Assembly (NCBI RefSeq): GCF_040054535.1
Contig: NC_090796.1
Location: 3,144,501-3,208,500, forward strand
Direction: 5' to 3'
Origin: Antennarius striatus
Lineage: Eukaryota; Chordata; Actinopteri; Lophiiformes; Antennariidae
Length of the DNA stretch: 64,000 nt
The first letter of the stretch is position 1, and each line of letters opens with the position of its first letter. Under the pieces are notes generated by a model, which saw nothing but the letters and a program-made list of their open reading frames with translations, searched no databases and was not told where the DNA came from. The position numbers and the translations under genes are program-made. Positions 47,740 through 61,036 of this stretch are shown in pieces.

Positions 47740-49752
47740 TCTGCTTTGGTGCAAGCAATTAGTAGAAAAAGAACAAAACTGCTTGATTAGACAAAAAAAG
47801 TCTGCCTTTGTTTGAATTCCTTCTCTAATTCTTAAAGAGCAATCGCTTGTCTCATCATAGTGAAGTTAAAAATTGTTCAAACATGCAAACAAAGTTCAAA
47901 TGGCCTTTTCAGCTTGAAAAGGGTCTCAGCAACTCTTCAATTGCCCCCATCCACTTAGCTGCTACTGAGTTGGGGTGTTGACCAAAAGAAAACCAACAAC
48001 CTGAGAGACTTGATCCCTGAGTGAAGACAGCAGGCTTCTCTCACATCCCCCTGTGCCCCCTGTCTCACACACATAAACACACTCTTGCTTGGACTGGTGC
48101 TTGGCTGCTTTTCTCTACAGGAACCCTTTTATATCTTTCCTCCTTCCCAAAGTGTGTGGACCCCCCACCCCATCCCGCCCCCTGTCCATCACTATCCAGA
48201 GATTGTGATAAACTCCAGCTTGACTCTCCCCTCACTCCTCCCTCAGTTCCTTTGCCGTAATGCTGTTTCCAAGGTAAATCCTGGCCCCATCTGCTACATT
48301 ACTTCTGTTTTCAGAATGTTTTCCTCACTCTGTCTTCTCTCCCTTGTCTCTGTACCCCTCACTTCTGTTTACTTCCCCCCCTTCCACACAATCAATATTA
48401 CCACACTCCACGCCTGTACTCCTGTATTTCTGTGCTGCTTCACAGTTCAGTTGGGGGGGGGGGGCAACCAAACTAGATACAGACAGACGGATGATAGCAC
48501 AATCACGATACTTTGGCCACCCTCCTTTGTACGGTTTGCTTTTTCAAACCTTTGGTTTTTAACATTTCAAGTTTGACGCAATGTTTGGTTCTCCTCGCAT
48601 CCTCCTCAAACCCATCCATGTTATTTTTTTTACTCTATCTGACACAAGGAAGACATGAGACAGGAAATTGGAAAAGAGAATTAAGTGGAAAAAATGAAGA
48701 GGAGACAGAATGAGATGAGTGAATTTGAAGGTGGGGGAGTAATGGTGAAGATTATTGACCCTCTGTGAGCGATGACCTCCATGCTGTTGCCGCTCTGACA
48801 TGCATAGTTTAAATACCCTAGCAACATTCCGCAGAAAACCACCAGCATGTTCACATCAACAGTGGAACCAAAGATTCATCACAAGTCAATCACAAATTTG
48901 TCTTATTGATTCAGCCTCTTCCAGACATTTGATTCAATTTAAAATGCCCTTAATGTCAAATCCAAAAGCTCATTCATTAGATGTCACAGTTTTCCTCTGA
49001 GATCTCTAAAGACTTATCTTCACCTTGACTTTTAACTGGTTCCAGTTACTGAGAAAAATATCTTTGTAGTCTAAACTCTTCATTTGGCAGTCACATAACC
49101 TCCCCCTTACTGCAGCCCCCCCCCCCCCCCCATAAAAACATCACTGTTGTTTGAAGGTGCTAAATTTGGAGATGCCTGACATGTCTGTATTTCACGCTCA
49201 GTATTTCAATGCAGTGTTCAAACAGATAGGCTGGAATCAAAATCCGATGTGCTGCGGAACTGCCTGTGCTGCATGGCTCCTCCATGTGCAATGAAGCAGA
49301 CAGCATCTATCACGCTGACAATTCCAAGGCTAAACGCTACTTCAGTGTTGGTCAGAAAAGACGCCTTCGATTGCTCTGTTTTCCGGTCTCATTTACCGTT
49401 TACAGGTTCAATGTGGAGGACTCAAGAAAAGACTTTTGCCCACTGTAAGACAGCTCTGGTGTTTTCAAGGCTTTGTTGGTCATGATCGTATAGACATAAG
49501 CTCACTTTTGTACTGTAGAAGTCAACAAATATAATGGGATTAAACTAAAATGTACCTGTAATTGTAAAGGCATTCCAGGAACTGCTAAGTGCTAACATGA
49601 TGACATGATGTTAGAACTTGATGTTTTGGCTGTTTTTCTTGATTTTATTCCTTTCACTGAAGTGAATTTTGTTACTTTTTTCTTAACACAAAGCCTCGAT
49701 GGGAATGTCGTTTTTCTTCTGCAGGTAAGCTGATCTAGTGGCTTACACAAAC
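47740..49752. other. Upstream flank of the GPCR; no gene recognised
   Basis: Two homopolymer runs stand out: G at about 48452-48464 and C at about 49116-49130. No promoter can be fixed. Confidence 0.35.
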
Positions 49753-49756
49753 ACAT

Positions 49757-49829
<73 letters not shown>
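49753..49829. repeat. Compound (GCAC)n(AC)n microsatellite
   Basis: About eight GCAC units pass into about 20 AC units. Confidence 0.9.
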
Positions 49830-49830
<1 letters not shown>

Positions 49831-51219
49831 TCTTCTCCTCCCACGTTGTTTGATGAGAATTTTTGTGTAATCCTCCTAAAAGCTGAACAAGCAAACAAAC
49901 AGCTTCACCCACACCTGTGAAAATATTACCTCTTTGCCCGAGGTAATGCATATACAAGTTTTCATATGAGGATTTTGCGGTTTCTGAAAGTGATGCTTAT
50001 GTTATATGAGTTTTATGTAGTAATATTTTAGTTATGTGTTCCTGTTCATATTTGCAGCAAACATCATGGGAATCCATGCAGGTGTTTTACGTTAAACAGC
50101 TGGACTCAAACTGTTGTTCAAACCAAAGGAAATATTAAGGGATTCAGAAATATGAATCAGAAACGTCAGTACCAAATATCACAACAATCTGTCTGACATA
50201 TATTGATATATTTCATCACGGATTAAAGGCAAACTACAGATCTACATTTCCAGTCCAGATCCATACCAGTAGCATGAATTAAAGGATAAATTAACCACAG
50301 TTTACAGACTATCTGCAACTTGTATGCAATAATATAATTATTCCATCAAAATCTGTATTAGAGTCTTATGTTACGTTGCTCTCATAATAACGTTTCACAA
50401 GAGGGAATTTTAAGTGAAAGAAGTCTCATATGGAATGGCATGCAGCAGCAAATTCTTTCATCATACTTGGAAGTGAAATGAAGCCACAGAAGAAATCTGG
50501 AAAGCCCAGGTCTTAATATGTTGTTCATTGTCCCAGCTTATTTTTTTCTTCTCTTTGTTTCCCAGCAACGCTGACCACAAATCCAGTCACCCATGACCAA
50601 TGTAAATCTGCCCCCTGCAATTGCAACACAGTGATGTGACATCTTAAGGGCCTTTTGGGAAAAAGGATAATTCTAACTGTATTGTAACATCTGTGTTTCA
50701 TAATCTAAATCCAGTGGATGAATGGACTCCCTCCAGGGTGGCATATTAAATATTATGTTCTCTCATGATTTGTAGGTTCAACAATTACTTTTTAGCTTGC
50801 TGATTTTTTTTTTCTTTGGCAGCATGTTCCTCTCATTACTTTGCTTGTAATTGAATTAAATGAATATAATTTGTGGACATACTTTCAACTGTGAAGTACT
50901 TGTAATGAAAGTTGTAGTTTCACATTTAAGAGTAGCTTGCAAAATATTAGTTCATCCTCTGTAATATTTGCATTGATGTCAAAACGCAATTTCATTGGGT
51001 CCTTTTCCACATTTTTCATGTTGTCGACTAAAAACAATCTGAGCCACAGAGGAAAGAAAGCTGTGGTACTTACCCCTTCATGTCATCAGATATACTCATT
51101 ATTATTTGCTCAAAAGTATAGTATTGATTATTGTTGGTGTGAAGGTGATCCCCCCTAGCACAACCATCAACCAATGTGGAGGAGCCAAGTAGGTTTCAAC
51201 TATGGTCTTTGGAATGAGA
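49830..51219. other. No gene recognised
   Basis: AT-rich DNA without a supported feature. Confidence 0.4.
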
Positions 51220-51395
51220 TGGATGGACGGACGGACGGACGTTATTTATCCCAAACTGGGAAATGTAGACGTTACAGTAGCAGAACACAATTATTACAGA
51301 AAAATATACAATGAGGAAGAAATAAGACAGGGAAAGATAGTAATACTATTTATAATAACATTGAAAAATATTAACAATAGTAACACTATTAACAC

Positions 51396-51431
<36 letters not shown>

Positions 51432-51880
51432 CAACAACAGTACCTATGCATGGTTTGCGTTTAGTTATAAATAAGTTTGGCACTCTGTGGCCATACACAG
51501 GACCTAGTGAAGTGGGACTCTAGCTGATATTTTCGAGCTGTTGTACAGCGCGATGGCTTGTGGCAGGAATGACTTCCTGTTGGACAGTGGAGCTGTCTAC
51601 TGTCTATTGGAGAACGAGCTCCGCTGTCTGTCCATTGTGTGGTGGAGAGGGTGAGCGGGGTTATCCATGATGGATAAAAGTTTGTAAAGAGTCCTCCTCT
51701 CCACCACGGCCTCCACAGTGTCCAGATTACAGCCAATCACAGAGCCAGCCTTCTTTATTGGTTTATTAAGTCGGTTAGTATCACTGGCTCTGATGCTGCT
51801 CCCCCAGCAGACCACTGCAAAGAAAAGTATGCTGGCCACAACAGACTGGTAGAAGATCTCCAACATCTTGCTTTGATTTT
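51220..51880 (-). pseudogene. 5'-truncated L2/Rex-type LINE, ORF2 C-terminus and 3' tail
   Basis: On the minus strand, LEIFYQSVVASILFFAVVCW, then RLNKPIKKAGSVIG and LSIMDNPAHPLHHTMDRQRS are the conserved C-terminal region of fish L2/CR1-type ORF2. A frameshift near 51600 moves the rest (LHCPTGSHSCHKPSRCTT) to another frame. After the ORF come an (ATT)n stretch and the 3' end TTTGGGATAAATAACGTCC, closing with a CCGT/CCAT short-unit tail (about 51220-51240). Confidence 0.75.
51394..51438. repeat. (AAT)n/(AAC)n microsatellite inside the LINE 3' region
   Basis: About 12 AAT units followed by AAC units. Confidence 0.9.
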
Positions 51881-52360
51881 ATATAGGATATCATGATTGA
51901 GTAGAAAAAAACATATTTAATGGAATCCATCTGCAGATGTTAATGAGGTTCATAATCGTGTATTTCTATGCACTAATAACTCAAATGTGTTTTGAAGTGG
52001 TTGGTGTACAAAAATGCTCATAGCATCACTTACATTCCATCGTTAGTGTTCATCATACTCAAGCACAGTAATTCGTTACACACACAAACACGTTTGAATA
52101 ACTATCTTAAATTCTGCACATGCGCTATTCTTCCACATATCACTGGAAACAAGGGTATGCAGCGTTTTTTTGCTGTCTTTTTTGCTTTCAAGATGTTTTC
52201 AGGTTCTCAAAGAAAAACAAAAGACTAAAACATTCAGAAAAAAATCCAGAGAGCTAACCCTGATGAAACACTCAACTCGCCTTTTCATGTTGTCCAGAGT
52301 TTCTTAAACATAAAAATTCCTGAACGTTCTTCGTTTTCCAAATCCCTTCATAATATTTTA

Positions 52361-52459
52361 ATGACGTCGCCTTTCGAAGCGTAGCTGTCAAAATAATTGA
52401 CCAATGGGTTGCAAGGAGGGGGCGGGTCTAACTCGTCACCAACACGTGTACCGGAAGCA
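52361..52459 (+). promoter_or_regulatory. slc39a11: slc39a11 promoter
   Basis: A tight cluster of housekeeping promoter motifs directly before exon 1: TGACGTCG (CRE-like, 52362), GACCAATGG (CCAAT box, about 52399), GGGGGCGGG (GC box, about 52417-52425), CACGTG (E-box, 52443-52448) and ACCGGAAG (ETS site, 52450-52457). No TATA box. Confidence 0.6.
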
Positions 52460-52499
52460 GGAAGTAGATACTGGAGATTGGCGGTGCCGCTGGAAACAA
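52460..52499 (+). other. slc39a11: slc39a11 noncoding exon 1 (3' end)
   Basis: GCTGGAAACAA is followed by a GTGAGT donor at 52500. The next exon begins 879 bp later at 53379, after TGTCTGCAG. The transcription start is not fixed. Confidence 0.5.
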
Positions 52500-53388
52500 G
52501 TGAGTAAACCAGCAACGAATGGTCAGCATTACCAGCAACAAAGTGACGGTGTAATTAAACTCTACATAATGAATGCAAATTGTTTCATATTGTCACGAAT
52601 AATTTAAATAACGACCATATTTAATTGTTTTTCTGTAACACGAGGCGAGTAAGCTAGAAACTTTGTGGTTGGCTGTTGTTGACATTATAATCCACCAGGT
52701 AAAACATGTTGTGTTTGATCGCGATTGTGTGGCTAACAGCTGCCGATATACGTCCATCGTTTAAAAACACGACGACTGCATATAACCCAAATTCAGACGG
52801 TTCATTCATACCATACAGCATCTGTCAAGTGTTAAAGAATAAAAAATATGACTATGTACAAGCGAGAATGTCATGAGATGATAACAACCTGTTTACTCAG
52901 CTCACATAATCCATAAAATGTTAAATACGGTACTAGTGACTACTAGTTGGTGGAAGGTAATGTCCGCTATTTTCCGTGCACTCTGAACAAACATTTAGTA
53001 TTATCTAGTTGTTGGTTTGTCTACCACTGTTCTATATTCAAGTCACACACTAAAATTGCGACAGTTCAATTGTTTTGCCGTTTGTATGATATAGTTTGAG
53101 GATCATGGTTATACAAGGTATTTGTGAAGTAAATTTGGAGACATTACAGGACAACTCAACAGGTGAGGCAATGGAAATGTCCAGGATGTTCAAAATGTTG
53201 AGCAAACCTAAACTGAGTCACGGTGGGTGTGGTTCAGGTTAGTTAGACGATAGTTTACTGGGTCTGTTTGCTGTTTTGTCTTATTTGTCCTGCAGCATCT
53301 CTCCTGCAGTGAGACAGTATTGAGTTTTGTTCAGTAATAGTATTTAAATGTGGGCTGAGTCTGAGTGTATGTCTGCAGATCTGGCACC

Positions 53389-53496
53389 ATGCTGGAAGGC
53401 TACAGTCCTGTTACCCAGGCCCTGCTGGGGACTCTGTTCACCTGGGGTCTGACGGCTGCTGGAGCAAGCCTGGTGTTTGTCTTCTCCAGCCGGCAG
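53389..53496 (+). CDS. slc39a11: Zinc transporter ZIP11, first coding exon
   Basis: ATG at 53389 in a good context (GCACCATGC) and 36 codons: MLEGYSPVTQALLGTLFTWG, then LTAAGASLVFVFSSRQ. This is nearly the N-terminus of human ZIP11 (MLQGHSSVFQALLGTFFTWG). It forms the first membrane segment of an 8-TM ZIP-family zinc importer. The acceptor TGTCTGCAG ends at 53378; the GTATTA donor is at 53497 (phase 0). Confidence 0.9.
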
Positions 53497-53882
53497 GTAT
53501 TAAAAGCAGAACTCACAAATACAGCTAGAGTTACACATATTATATAAACCGTTGGATAATATGGAACATATATTTAAGGACCATTGTATTGGGAAACTGG
53601 GTATGCATAAAGCAAGATGACTGCAGAAAGTCCCAGAGCAGTTGTTAAAATGCAACCTCAACTGATCATCAGGTTCTGTTTGAATTAAGCACATGCATGT
53701 TTATGACAAAACAGCTTTTAAATGTTCTACCAGTGTTATAGTACTTCAGCACATGAAGCCTTTGGACCGAAATACTGTATCTGTAAATGTTAGAATTGTG
53801 ACAACTTAGAACATATTGGATTTTTGATAATTAAGTCAACAGTATGAGATTTTAACTTTGTTATGTTGGCTGCCCTTTTCAG

Positions 53883-53921
53883 AAACGCATTTTGGATGGG
53901 AGTTTGGGTTTTGCAGCTGGG
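53883..53921 (+). CDS. slc39a11: Zinc transporter ZIP11, second coding exon (gene continues beyond the window)
   Basis: A 39-nt exon, KRILDGSLGFAAG, between CCTTTTCAG and GTAAGTGAG, phase 0 at both ends. Human ZIP11 has RRILDGSLGFAAG at this point. The following segment (ASYWSLLAPAVE in the family) was not found in the remaining 10 kb, so intron 3 runs past the right edge. ZIP11 genes are known for very long introns. The mobile elements at 56-62 kb lie in this intron. Confidence 0.9.
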
Positions 53922-56439
53922 GTAAGTGAGATTTCTTTAGAAAGGAAACACAAACAGACACATTGTGCAGGTCTCACGATGCTCGGATGAAATGGATTGT
54001 AGACATTTCACCCTGGTGCTGAGTTTTTACAGAGACTGAAAAACTGACGCTTCCATATGCCACACCAATTAATACGAGTTGGTGATGAGTTTTCTCCTGA
54101 AGGGATTCTTGATCTTATCTTTTCTGAATAAGTCAAGATAAGGTCAAGAATCCCTTTTTTGTAGAAACATATGGCTTTTAACACCATTATCCGACACAGT
54201 TATGCTTTCTGACAATTCACATCCTATATTTATCAATATGTTAGAATAAGAAGTCAGGAGTGAATCTAAACTGGTGCTGAATTGTGAAGTTTCTTGGAAA
54301 TCTAAAACTACTTTAAGCTCTTTGAGCATTTGAAGGTTTTCTGTTACCTGAGCCCCTCTGTGACTCATCTTTTAGGAGCTGCATGATGTACACAGTAAGG
54401 TTTGAAGGCTTTAATTAGTGTTTAATATTCATTAACAGTTTCTCTGCTTTGTAAGTGGCTGTATTAAACCTTTCCATTAACATAAGTGTGGATGGGGGGG
54501 CAGTGGTATGTTCCGTCAATCCGTCAACATTTTGTTTCGAAAGCATGACTCAAAAACTTTGACAGTTTTCAATGAAAGTTTCTATACTTTTCATGCAAGG
54601 ACTGATAAAGCCTTTTGTTGTTAAGGGATGTTTACGCTTTGTGTTCTGTCAGAGGGATCGCTCTCAGATCAGGGTTTCATGGAAATTTCCAAAAAAATCC
54701 AGTTCAAATGGTTATCTTCCCAGCCACTTGAGGGCTAGTTTTGATATGCTGGGAATTTGAAGTTATTCATTTTTTTCATATTTTCAAATGGAATTTTTCT
54801 GAGATGCAGTGTCAGGATGACTTTAACAACTTCTTCCAATCTTTCTTCAATGAAATGTACCCGCAGTAGGGGATTCTGAGTTATGACATTATCACCCTCC
54901 CTGCTGTCAGGAAATGAGATTTATAAGTAGGACTCAAGCAAAAAAAGCAGTTAGCTGTAAAATGTAAAAAATTAAATGAAAGATGCTAAAACGATCCATA
55001 GAGCTAAAATAAACAGCAGAATCAGAAGAAATCTTAAGTTTGTGGTAACAATTTAGACCACACTGCTTGAAGTCATTAGGTTTTTCTTTTGAAAATTTTG
55101 ATTAGTGCAGCTTTAAATGTTGGAAATTGTGTTGTATCTCATTTTGTTGAAGGAACCCTCAAGCAGTATACTTAAACACTGACATTCAAGGTTATCATAG
55201 AGCTCTTGTTCAAAGCTGGGGTCGATTTATATTTAAGACACGGACCGATGAACATCTTAATAAAGTACTCCATCTAAAAAGCGTGAGGTGCAGTGCTGTT
55301 GGAACTTTTTAAATGAGGTACTTGTGAAATGAATGCACCTTCTTTGATACTGTTGAAGCCATATTTACAGTATGATCAGTTATCGTTGTTCTGAGTTTGT
55401 TGAAGGTTATTTTCATAGAATTGTGAATGGATGGAGGTAATTTACTGTTGATAGCGATTGTCCTGCTTCTTAGGGGAAGAGAATGGCAGAAGAGACATAC
55501 AGTAATGTGTTTTTGTGTTTCACATAAGATGTGATTTCAGTCAGCTGTTATGTCCGATTTCTCTTTTAGCTCTAGTAACTTTCCCATTATTTCCTAGGCT
55601 GTGTGGATGTTCTGGTACTTTTTAAGGGATGTTCAGCCGAGAGTTTTCTCTTATATTGATTAATAGCCACTTAACTGGAATGCGAGCAATCAGTGATATA
55701 ATTTGCAGAGTCAATTTTTTAGTCTCTCGTTGGCAATAAGTTGCTTTTCCAGTAATTTATTACAATTTCCATGTTTTTCATATTCTTGTCTGCATAGTAA
55801 TTTTAAGTGTGTGACTTCTACAAACTTGATACAAAGTTATTTGTAGCTATGAACAGAATGTATAAAAGTTGAATTTGTACATGGATGTTTTTCTTTGTCC
55901 TTTTTGTTAAATAATGACTTTGTGTGTGTGCATGATAAAGTACTGTCTCTAGTGCTAGTGCAGGGTGTAAGGTTGGAGAGAGACTAAGTGCTGTTGATTA
56001 AAGTAGCCAGCTTTGTGCAACTGTGCTTGATGTAAGATTTAAAAGAACAATCCTTCACACTTACTTAGGTACAGCGCCTGAGATCCATCTATGCCAAGTG
56101 GCAAGATTTGAAACCTCGCGGTCACGTCACATTCTTTGAACGAAGTACCTGAGGGAGCTGAGTGGAGATGGAAGGAGTAGGGGTGCAGTTTGGTTCTCTC
56201 TTCAAACCAGCTTAAAAGTCTTTCTTGACGAGACTTGAGATTCTTCTGTATTGTTTGCAGACAAACAATAAATGAAAGTCAAACAAATAGGAGAAAGTTT
56301 AAGAAAAGAAGGAAGGGGAAAAACAGCATTAAGCAATGCTGTTATTTTGGTCTTGACTAATTTGTTTCAGCATCCTTTTCAACGCTTACTCGGTCCGTAT
56401 TCACTTATTTTTGACATTGCAAAACATAGCAGTTACCCA
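53922..56439 (+). other. slc39a11: slc39a11 intron; no other feature recognised
   Basis: AT-rich. An inverted pair, AAGGGATTCTTGATCTTATC and its near complement, lies at about 54100-54155 (hairpin). No coding signal seen. Confidence 0.5.
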
Positions 56440-56690
56440 GAGGCCTTCATCATCAACAGTATTATAGAGAAGTGGAGTGACAAGATGAGATGGTGTGGGC
56501 ATGTGCAGAGGAGGGATGAGGAGTAGATCTGGAAAATAATAATGGAGCTGGAGCGCCAGATAAGAAGAGGAAAGTCAAAGAGGATGTTTGTGGGTGAGGT
56601 GAGGGAGGACGTCCGGGTGGTTGGTGGGACAGTGAGATGGAGATGGAAGCTGAAAGACAGCTGAGAAAATTAACAACCTCAACGATTGAA
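56440..56690 (+). pseudogene. 3' end of an RTE-like LINE ORF
   Basis: DKMRWCGHVQRRDEE, a stop, then MELERQ and REDVRVVGG match the C-terminal GHVxRR region of the same kind of LINE as 23885..25691. It is 5'-truncated and carries stops. Confidence 0.6.
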
Positions 56691-57319
56691 TATCTCTCCT
56701 AAATGACGCAGTCAGATGGTGATTACTTTAGTCCCAATTTTCAGTACTGAATAAATCAAATATGTTACATTTATCCAAGACTGAGAATCCTAAAGCTGTC
56801 AGTGTGGCAGAACATTGTCTTCTAGAACCTTTTTCACTCACTCAAAACTTATTCAACCAAATCTTCAACAATAAGACATAACTTTTAAATAAGGGCTCAC
56901 GGTTTACATAATCTGACATTTCACACAACTGTGTTTGATATCACAGCTCTGCTTTATGCAATTTTAACAAGTTTAGGATTTAATAGGAAGCTGAAATTTC
57001 ATTTGAAAGGAATTTATTAATAAAATTTTACTGCATGGACATCCCTTGTTCTTTTTCATGAAGACTCAACGTACAGTATAGTTTAATAGTTGAAAGGACA
57101 AGAAAGCAAACCTCTTTTTGTTGTTAGTACAACCAAAGATACATTGTTGTAGACTACATCAGAATGCGTATCGGACACAGGTTTACCATGTTACATTAAG
57201 ATTCTAAAAAGACTTCCACTTGTTTCCTTACAGTGTGTGTTTGCACCAGGGCTCAGTAAAAGATAGTTCTATGTTGCAAAATGAAAATACATCATATAAC
57301 AAGAACTATTGTAGTCAGA

Positions 57320-57660
57320 CTGGAACATCCCGCGACACCCCTGAATTCAAAATTTTACCCTGACCTACTTGCATAGGTCAAAGACCAAAGCTAGTGCTCT
57401 GACTTACTTTCATAGATCAAAGCAACAGCTTTGATCTACGGTCTCACTTACACTGGCCTTCTACCTCGTCTTTCTATCTTATCCAGTTCCTGAGTGTACA
57501 AAAGTTAAAATTTGACCTTGACCTAGTTTTCCCAAGGTCATCTCATTTTCATCCCCCGAGCAATGTGTTTTTTAAAAAAATAAATCTTTCTATCTGCAAC
57601 GGTTGCGGAGATATTTGGTGAACATATTAACTGACGGACTAACGAACATGATTCAGATGC
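57320..57660. other. Probable interspersed repeat, unassigned
   Basis: It has repeated GGTCAAAG/GACCTTGACC words and CATCTCATTTTCATCCCCCG, a composition typical of repeats. Family and ends not identified. Confidence 0.3.
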
Positions 57661-57683
57661 CATCCTGTTCCCTTGCTTCACAT

Positions 57684-57802
<119 letters not shown>

Positions 57803-58685
57803 GGAACACTTAGAACACTCTTGTGCTGTAGATGATATTGCATGCAAAGGCCATCAACTTCTGGTGATTTAATTTTTTTCGATACGTCTCCATGTACCTG
57901 CTGGTCACCCAGTCCTACTTGTCTTGGTGAGTTTGTAGAAAAGATGATGTTCAATCTGATAAAAAAAAAAGGTTGTATAAACCCAGACAATGTTGTAAGC
58001 AAGGCTTCAGTTTCTTGGAGTTATTATTTCAAGACATTTTTCAGGGTACAGTCCTCACGACATAATCTTCTTAATCAATGATTTATTATGGTGAGTTGAA
58101 GTTTTAGTCATGAATAAACATTGAATGGACAATTAAGTGTTTGTTTTTCTGTTGTGCATTACTGTCACACTACCTGCTGCATTTGAATACATTGTTGCCA
58201 GCGTTCATAATCTGATTGAAATGTATCCAATTTAAACGTGCTATGTTACTGCTGGTCATTCCTGTTTTTTTTTATTTTCCATTGATTTTTTTCTCCAGGA
58301 AAAAGAGAAGCTCCAAATTTAATTAGCATTAAATTTTTCCATGCATATTCACTGCAATTATACTGTATGTATTACTAGCAAAGGTTAAGACTAACGGTTC
58401 CCCCAGAATTTAGTAAAGCATCCCAATACCCAGAAAATGGGTTTTACATAGTTTGGTAAAATGTTCATTGAGGGACATCTAGGGATGAAACTGTGGGCTG
58501 TCCATGTTTATTGCCCAAAACAACTGTAAAAGACAAAATCCAATTATTTTCCTGCCATGTAATGAAGAAATTACTTTTTGTGTCTTCTATGGTTACTTAC
58601 AAGTAGTATTAATTACGATCTCTAGTTTCAATAATCGTTTATAGTCAATCAGTGTAGCATAAAGGACACAATTAATTTTAAGTGT

Positions 58686-58688
<3 letters not shown>

Positions 58689-58735
<47 letters not shown>
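58689..58735. repeat. (CA)n microsatellite
   Basis: About 23 CA units. Confidence 0.95.
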
Positions 58736-58737
<2 letters not shown>

Positions 58738-59300
58738 TTGTTTATACATGATTCTCAATGTTGGAGTTGCACGTCAGTCCACATGATTGATAAATGTCCA
58801 CGAAGTGAAAGTCATAGCATAAATGCGCATTAATGCAGATTCCAGAAAAGATGCTGAAAACATAATTGGAAATTGAATGATGTGAAGGTTCTTTTTGTCA
58901 GTTGACCTTGATTGCTCATTCAAGATTGTAGCAGCTTGATTAGACAATCAAATTAGATTTCATTCAACTTCATTGTCAAAGGCCAGAGTTCAAGCCGTAA
59001 GACAAGTTGAGCATCAAAACAGAGGTGCAAAGAGTAAATATTTCATCAGGAACGGATGTTTGATTGTGCTGTGATGCTTACAGTGGTATGAAAAAGTTTA
59101 GGCACCCCTGATCATTTTCAAGATTTTCCTTTATAAATCATAGGTTGTTTGGATCAGCAATTTCATTTAAAATATATCATATAGCAGACAAACACAGTGA
59201 TGATTGAGATGTGAAATGATGTTTATAGGATTAACAAAGTGTGGAATAATTGGGCAGGTGCATACATTTAGGCACCCATATTGTTTTATTGATTTGAGTA

Positions 59301-60748
59301 TAGTATTTTCTGCACTATAAGGCACACTGGATTATCAGGCGCACCTTTAATGAACTGTTTGTTTTATAATTTGTTCCATATATAAGGCACACTGGATTTA
59401 TAATATATAATATAATATATTATATTAAAAAAAAGATAAAAAACAACAACTAGTGGCTGTGGTTGCGCTATCCGTCCACTATCCGTCCACTATCCGTCCA
59501 CTAGATGAAGCATTCATGGCTATAAGCCACTTTGAGCCTCATCAAGGAAACCTGATCACTTGATCACTTTGCCATCTTAGAAAGTCAAGACGCATGGGTT
59601 TTTCCCTTAGCTGTTGAGATTTACTGATAAAAGTACTACAAAATACTGTAGTACAAAATTATCTAAAAACAGTCAAATTACAAAGTGGCGTATTTGCCAC
59701 TCTGTCTGGCAAAATACGCCATATTAAAAAACCTGACATTAAAAACTGGTTAAATTCATTAAGAGTGGACCACTCAGTTCGAACAGAGCAGATTATTTCC
59801 TGATCTGAAGTTCGAAACAGATATTTAAGCTCACAGGTTCGTCTTCGTCTATTAATTAAATCTTGTTTCAATCGATTGGTAGTCCAGTCGGAGCTGAGGT
59901 GCAGCTATTTGCTGCTGCACTGTGTGTCCTAAACAATTTTTTAACTATGTATGTAATGTTAGGCTGCTAATTTACTGGCAAATGCGACGCTGTTTTACTC
60001 ATAGAACTGACTTTAACGTCGGTGTCTCACCGCCGTGAATCTCACTGCACGTCGCTACCAGACAGAATACAGAAGCCTAAACTGTGCTGCTCCACCCTCC
60101 CACAGGTATCAACTACATTTACAAATCATTTGCAGCACACCAGGCACCTTTGTCTAGCAGTGACTCTCAAAATTTCAGAAAAGGCTTGAAGTTCAGCTTT
60201 GAGGGTCCTTCATTCACCTTTATGCCAGTTTCTCCGTGTGTTTCTGCAGACTAATAGAATGGACCGTCACTAGATTCCAGGCTACAGCACTGCCACTCGA
60301 CAATGACATTTTTTAGACCAATTAAGTTTAAAGTGGGTTATTTCCAGCGCCACAGTAGTTGGGAAATACTGAGATCAGTTAGTCAGTCAAACTTTATTAA
60401 TAGAATTGTTGAAAATTCCCAGTGTTCTGGTACGTTATCGTAGTCAGGCATTTGTGCTCTCCGTAGGCTGCTCTGCCATCAGACAGCAGGTCAGTGAGAT
60501 CCGGGATTTAGGCGACGCCCCTTGACCACCGTTGTTAGGGGGCGTAGGCCAGCCACAGTGTCTTGTGATGGTGTTCTCTGGTGGCGTAGGGTGGCCTGAC
60601 TGCCGGCTTTTTTTCAGCTATCTTGTTTTTAAACAATATTAATATTAATATTAATCCATATATAAGGCACTTCGGATTATAAGGCGCACTACGGGATTAT
60701 GAGAAAATTATAGGCTTTTAGGTGTGCCTTATAGTGTGGAAGATACTG
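59301..60748 (-). mobile_element. TIR transposon with TATAAGGCGCAC ends, copy 2, nested in the Tc1 element
   Basis: TA, then TAGTATTTTCTGCACTATAA at the left. The right end, reverse-complemented, is CAGTATCTTCCACACTATAA, followed by TA. The interior matches copy 1 (39810..41050) in inverse orientation, e.g. CCCCTAACAACGG...CAAGGGGCGTC. It holds the minus-strand frame with CELKYLFRTSDQEI. It also has a local triple repeat of CTATCCGTCCA at about 59469-59500. Confidence 0.75.
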
Positions 60749-61036
60749 TACCTTCTGCACTAATTATAGGAATACAAAGTTTGTTTGGTAAGCTCATTGA
60801 CCCTTGACCTACAATACATACATAGGTGAAGCCAATCATGAGAAAGGGTATTTCAGATGGCTAGTTGCAAGTTGTTCTCCTTTTTGCATCTTTTCTGGAG
60901 ATAGGCAACGTGGGACCCTCAAAACAACTCTCAAATGACCTGAAAACAAAGATTGTTCAACATCATGGTTTAGGGGAAGGATACAAAAAGCTACCTCAGA
61001 GATTTAAGCTGTCAGTTTAAATCTCTGAGGAACATA

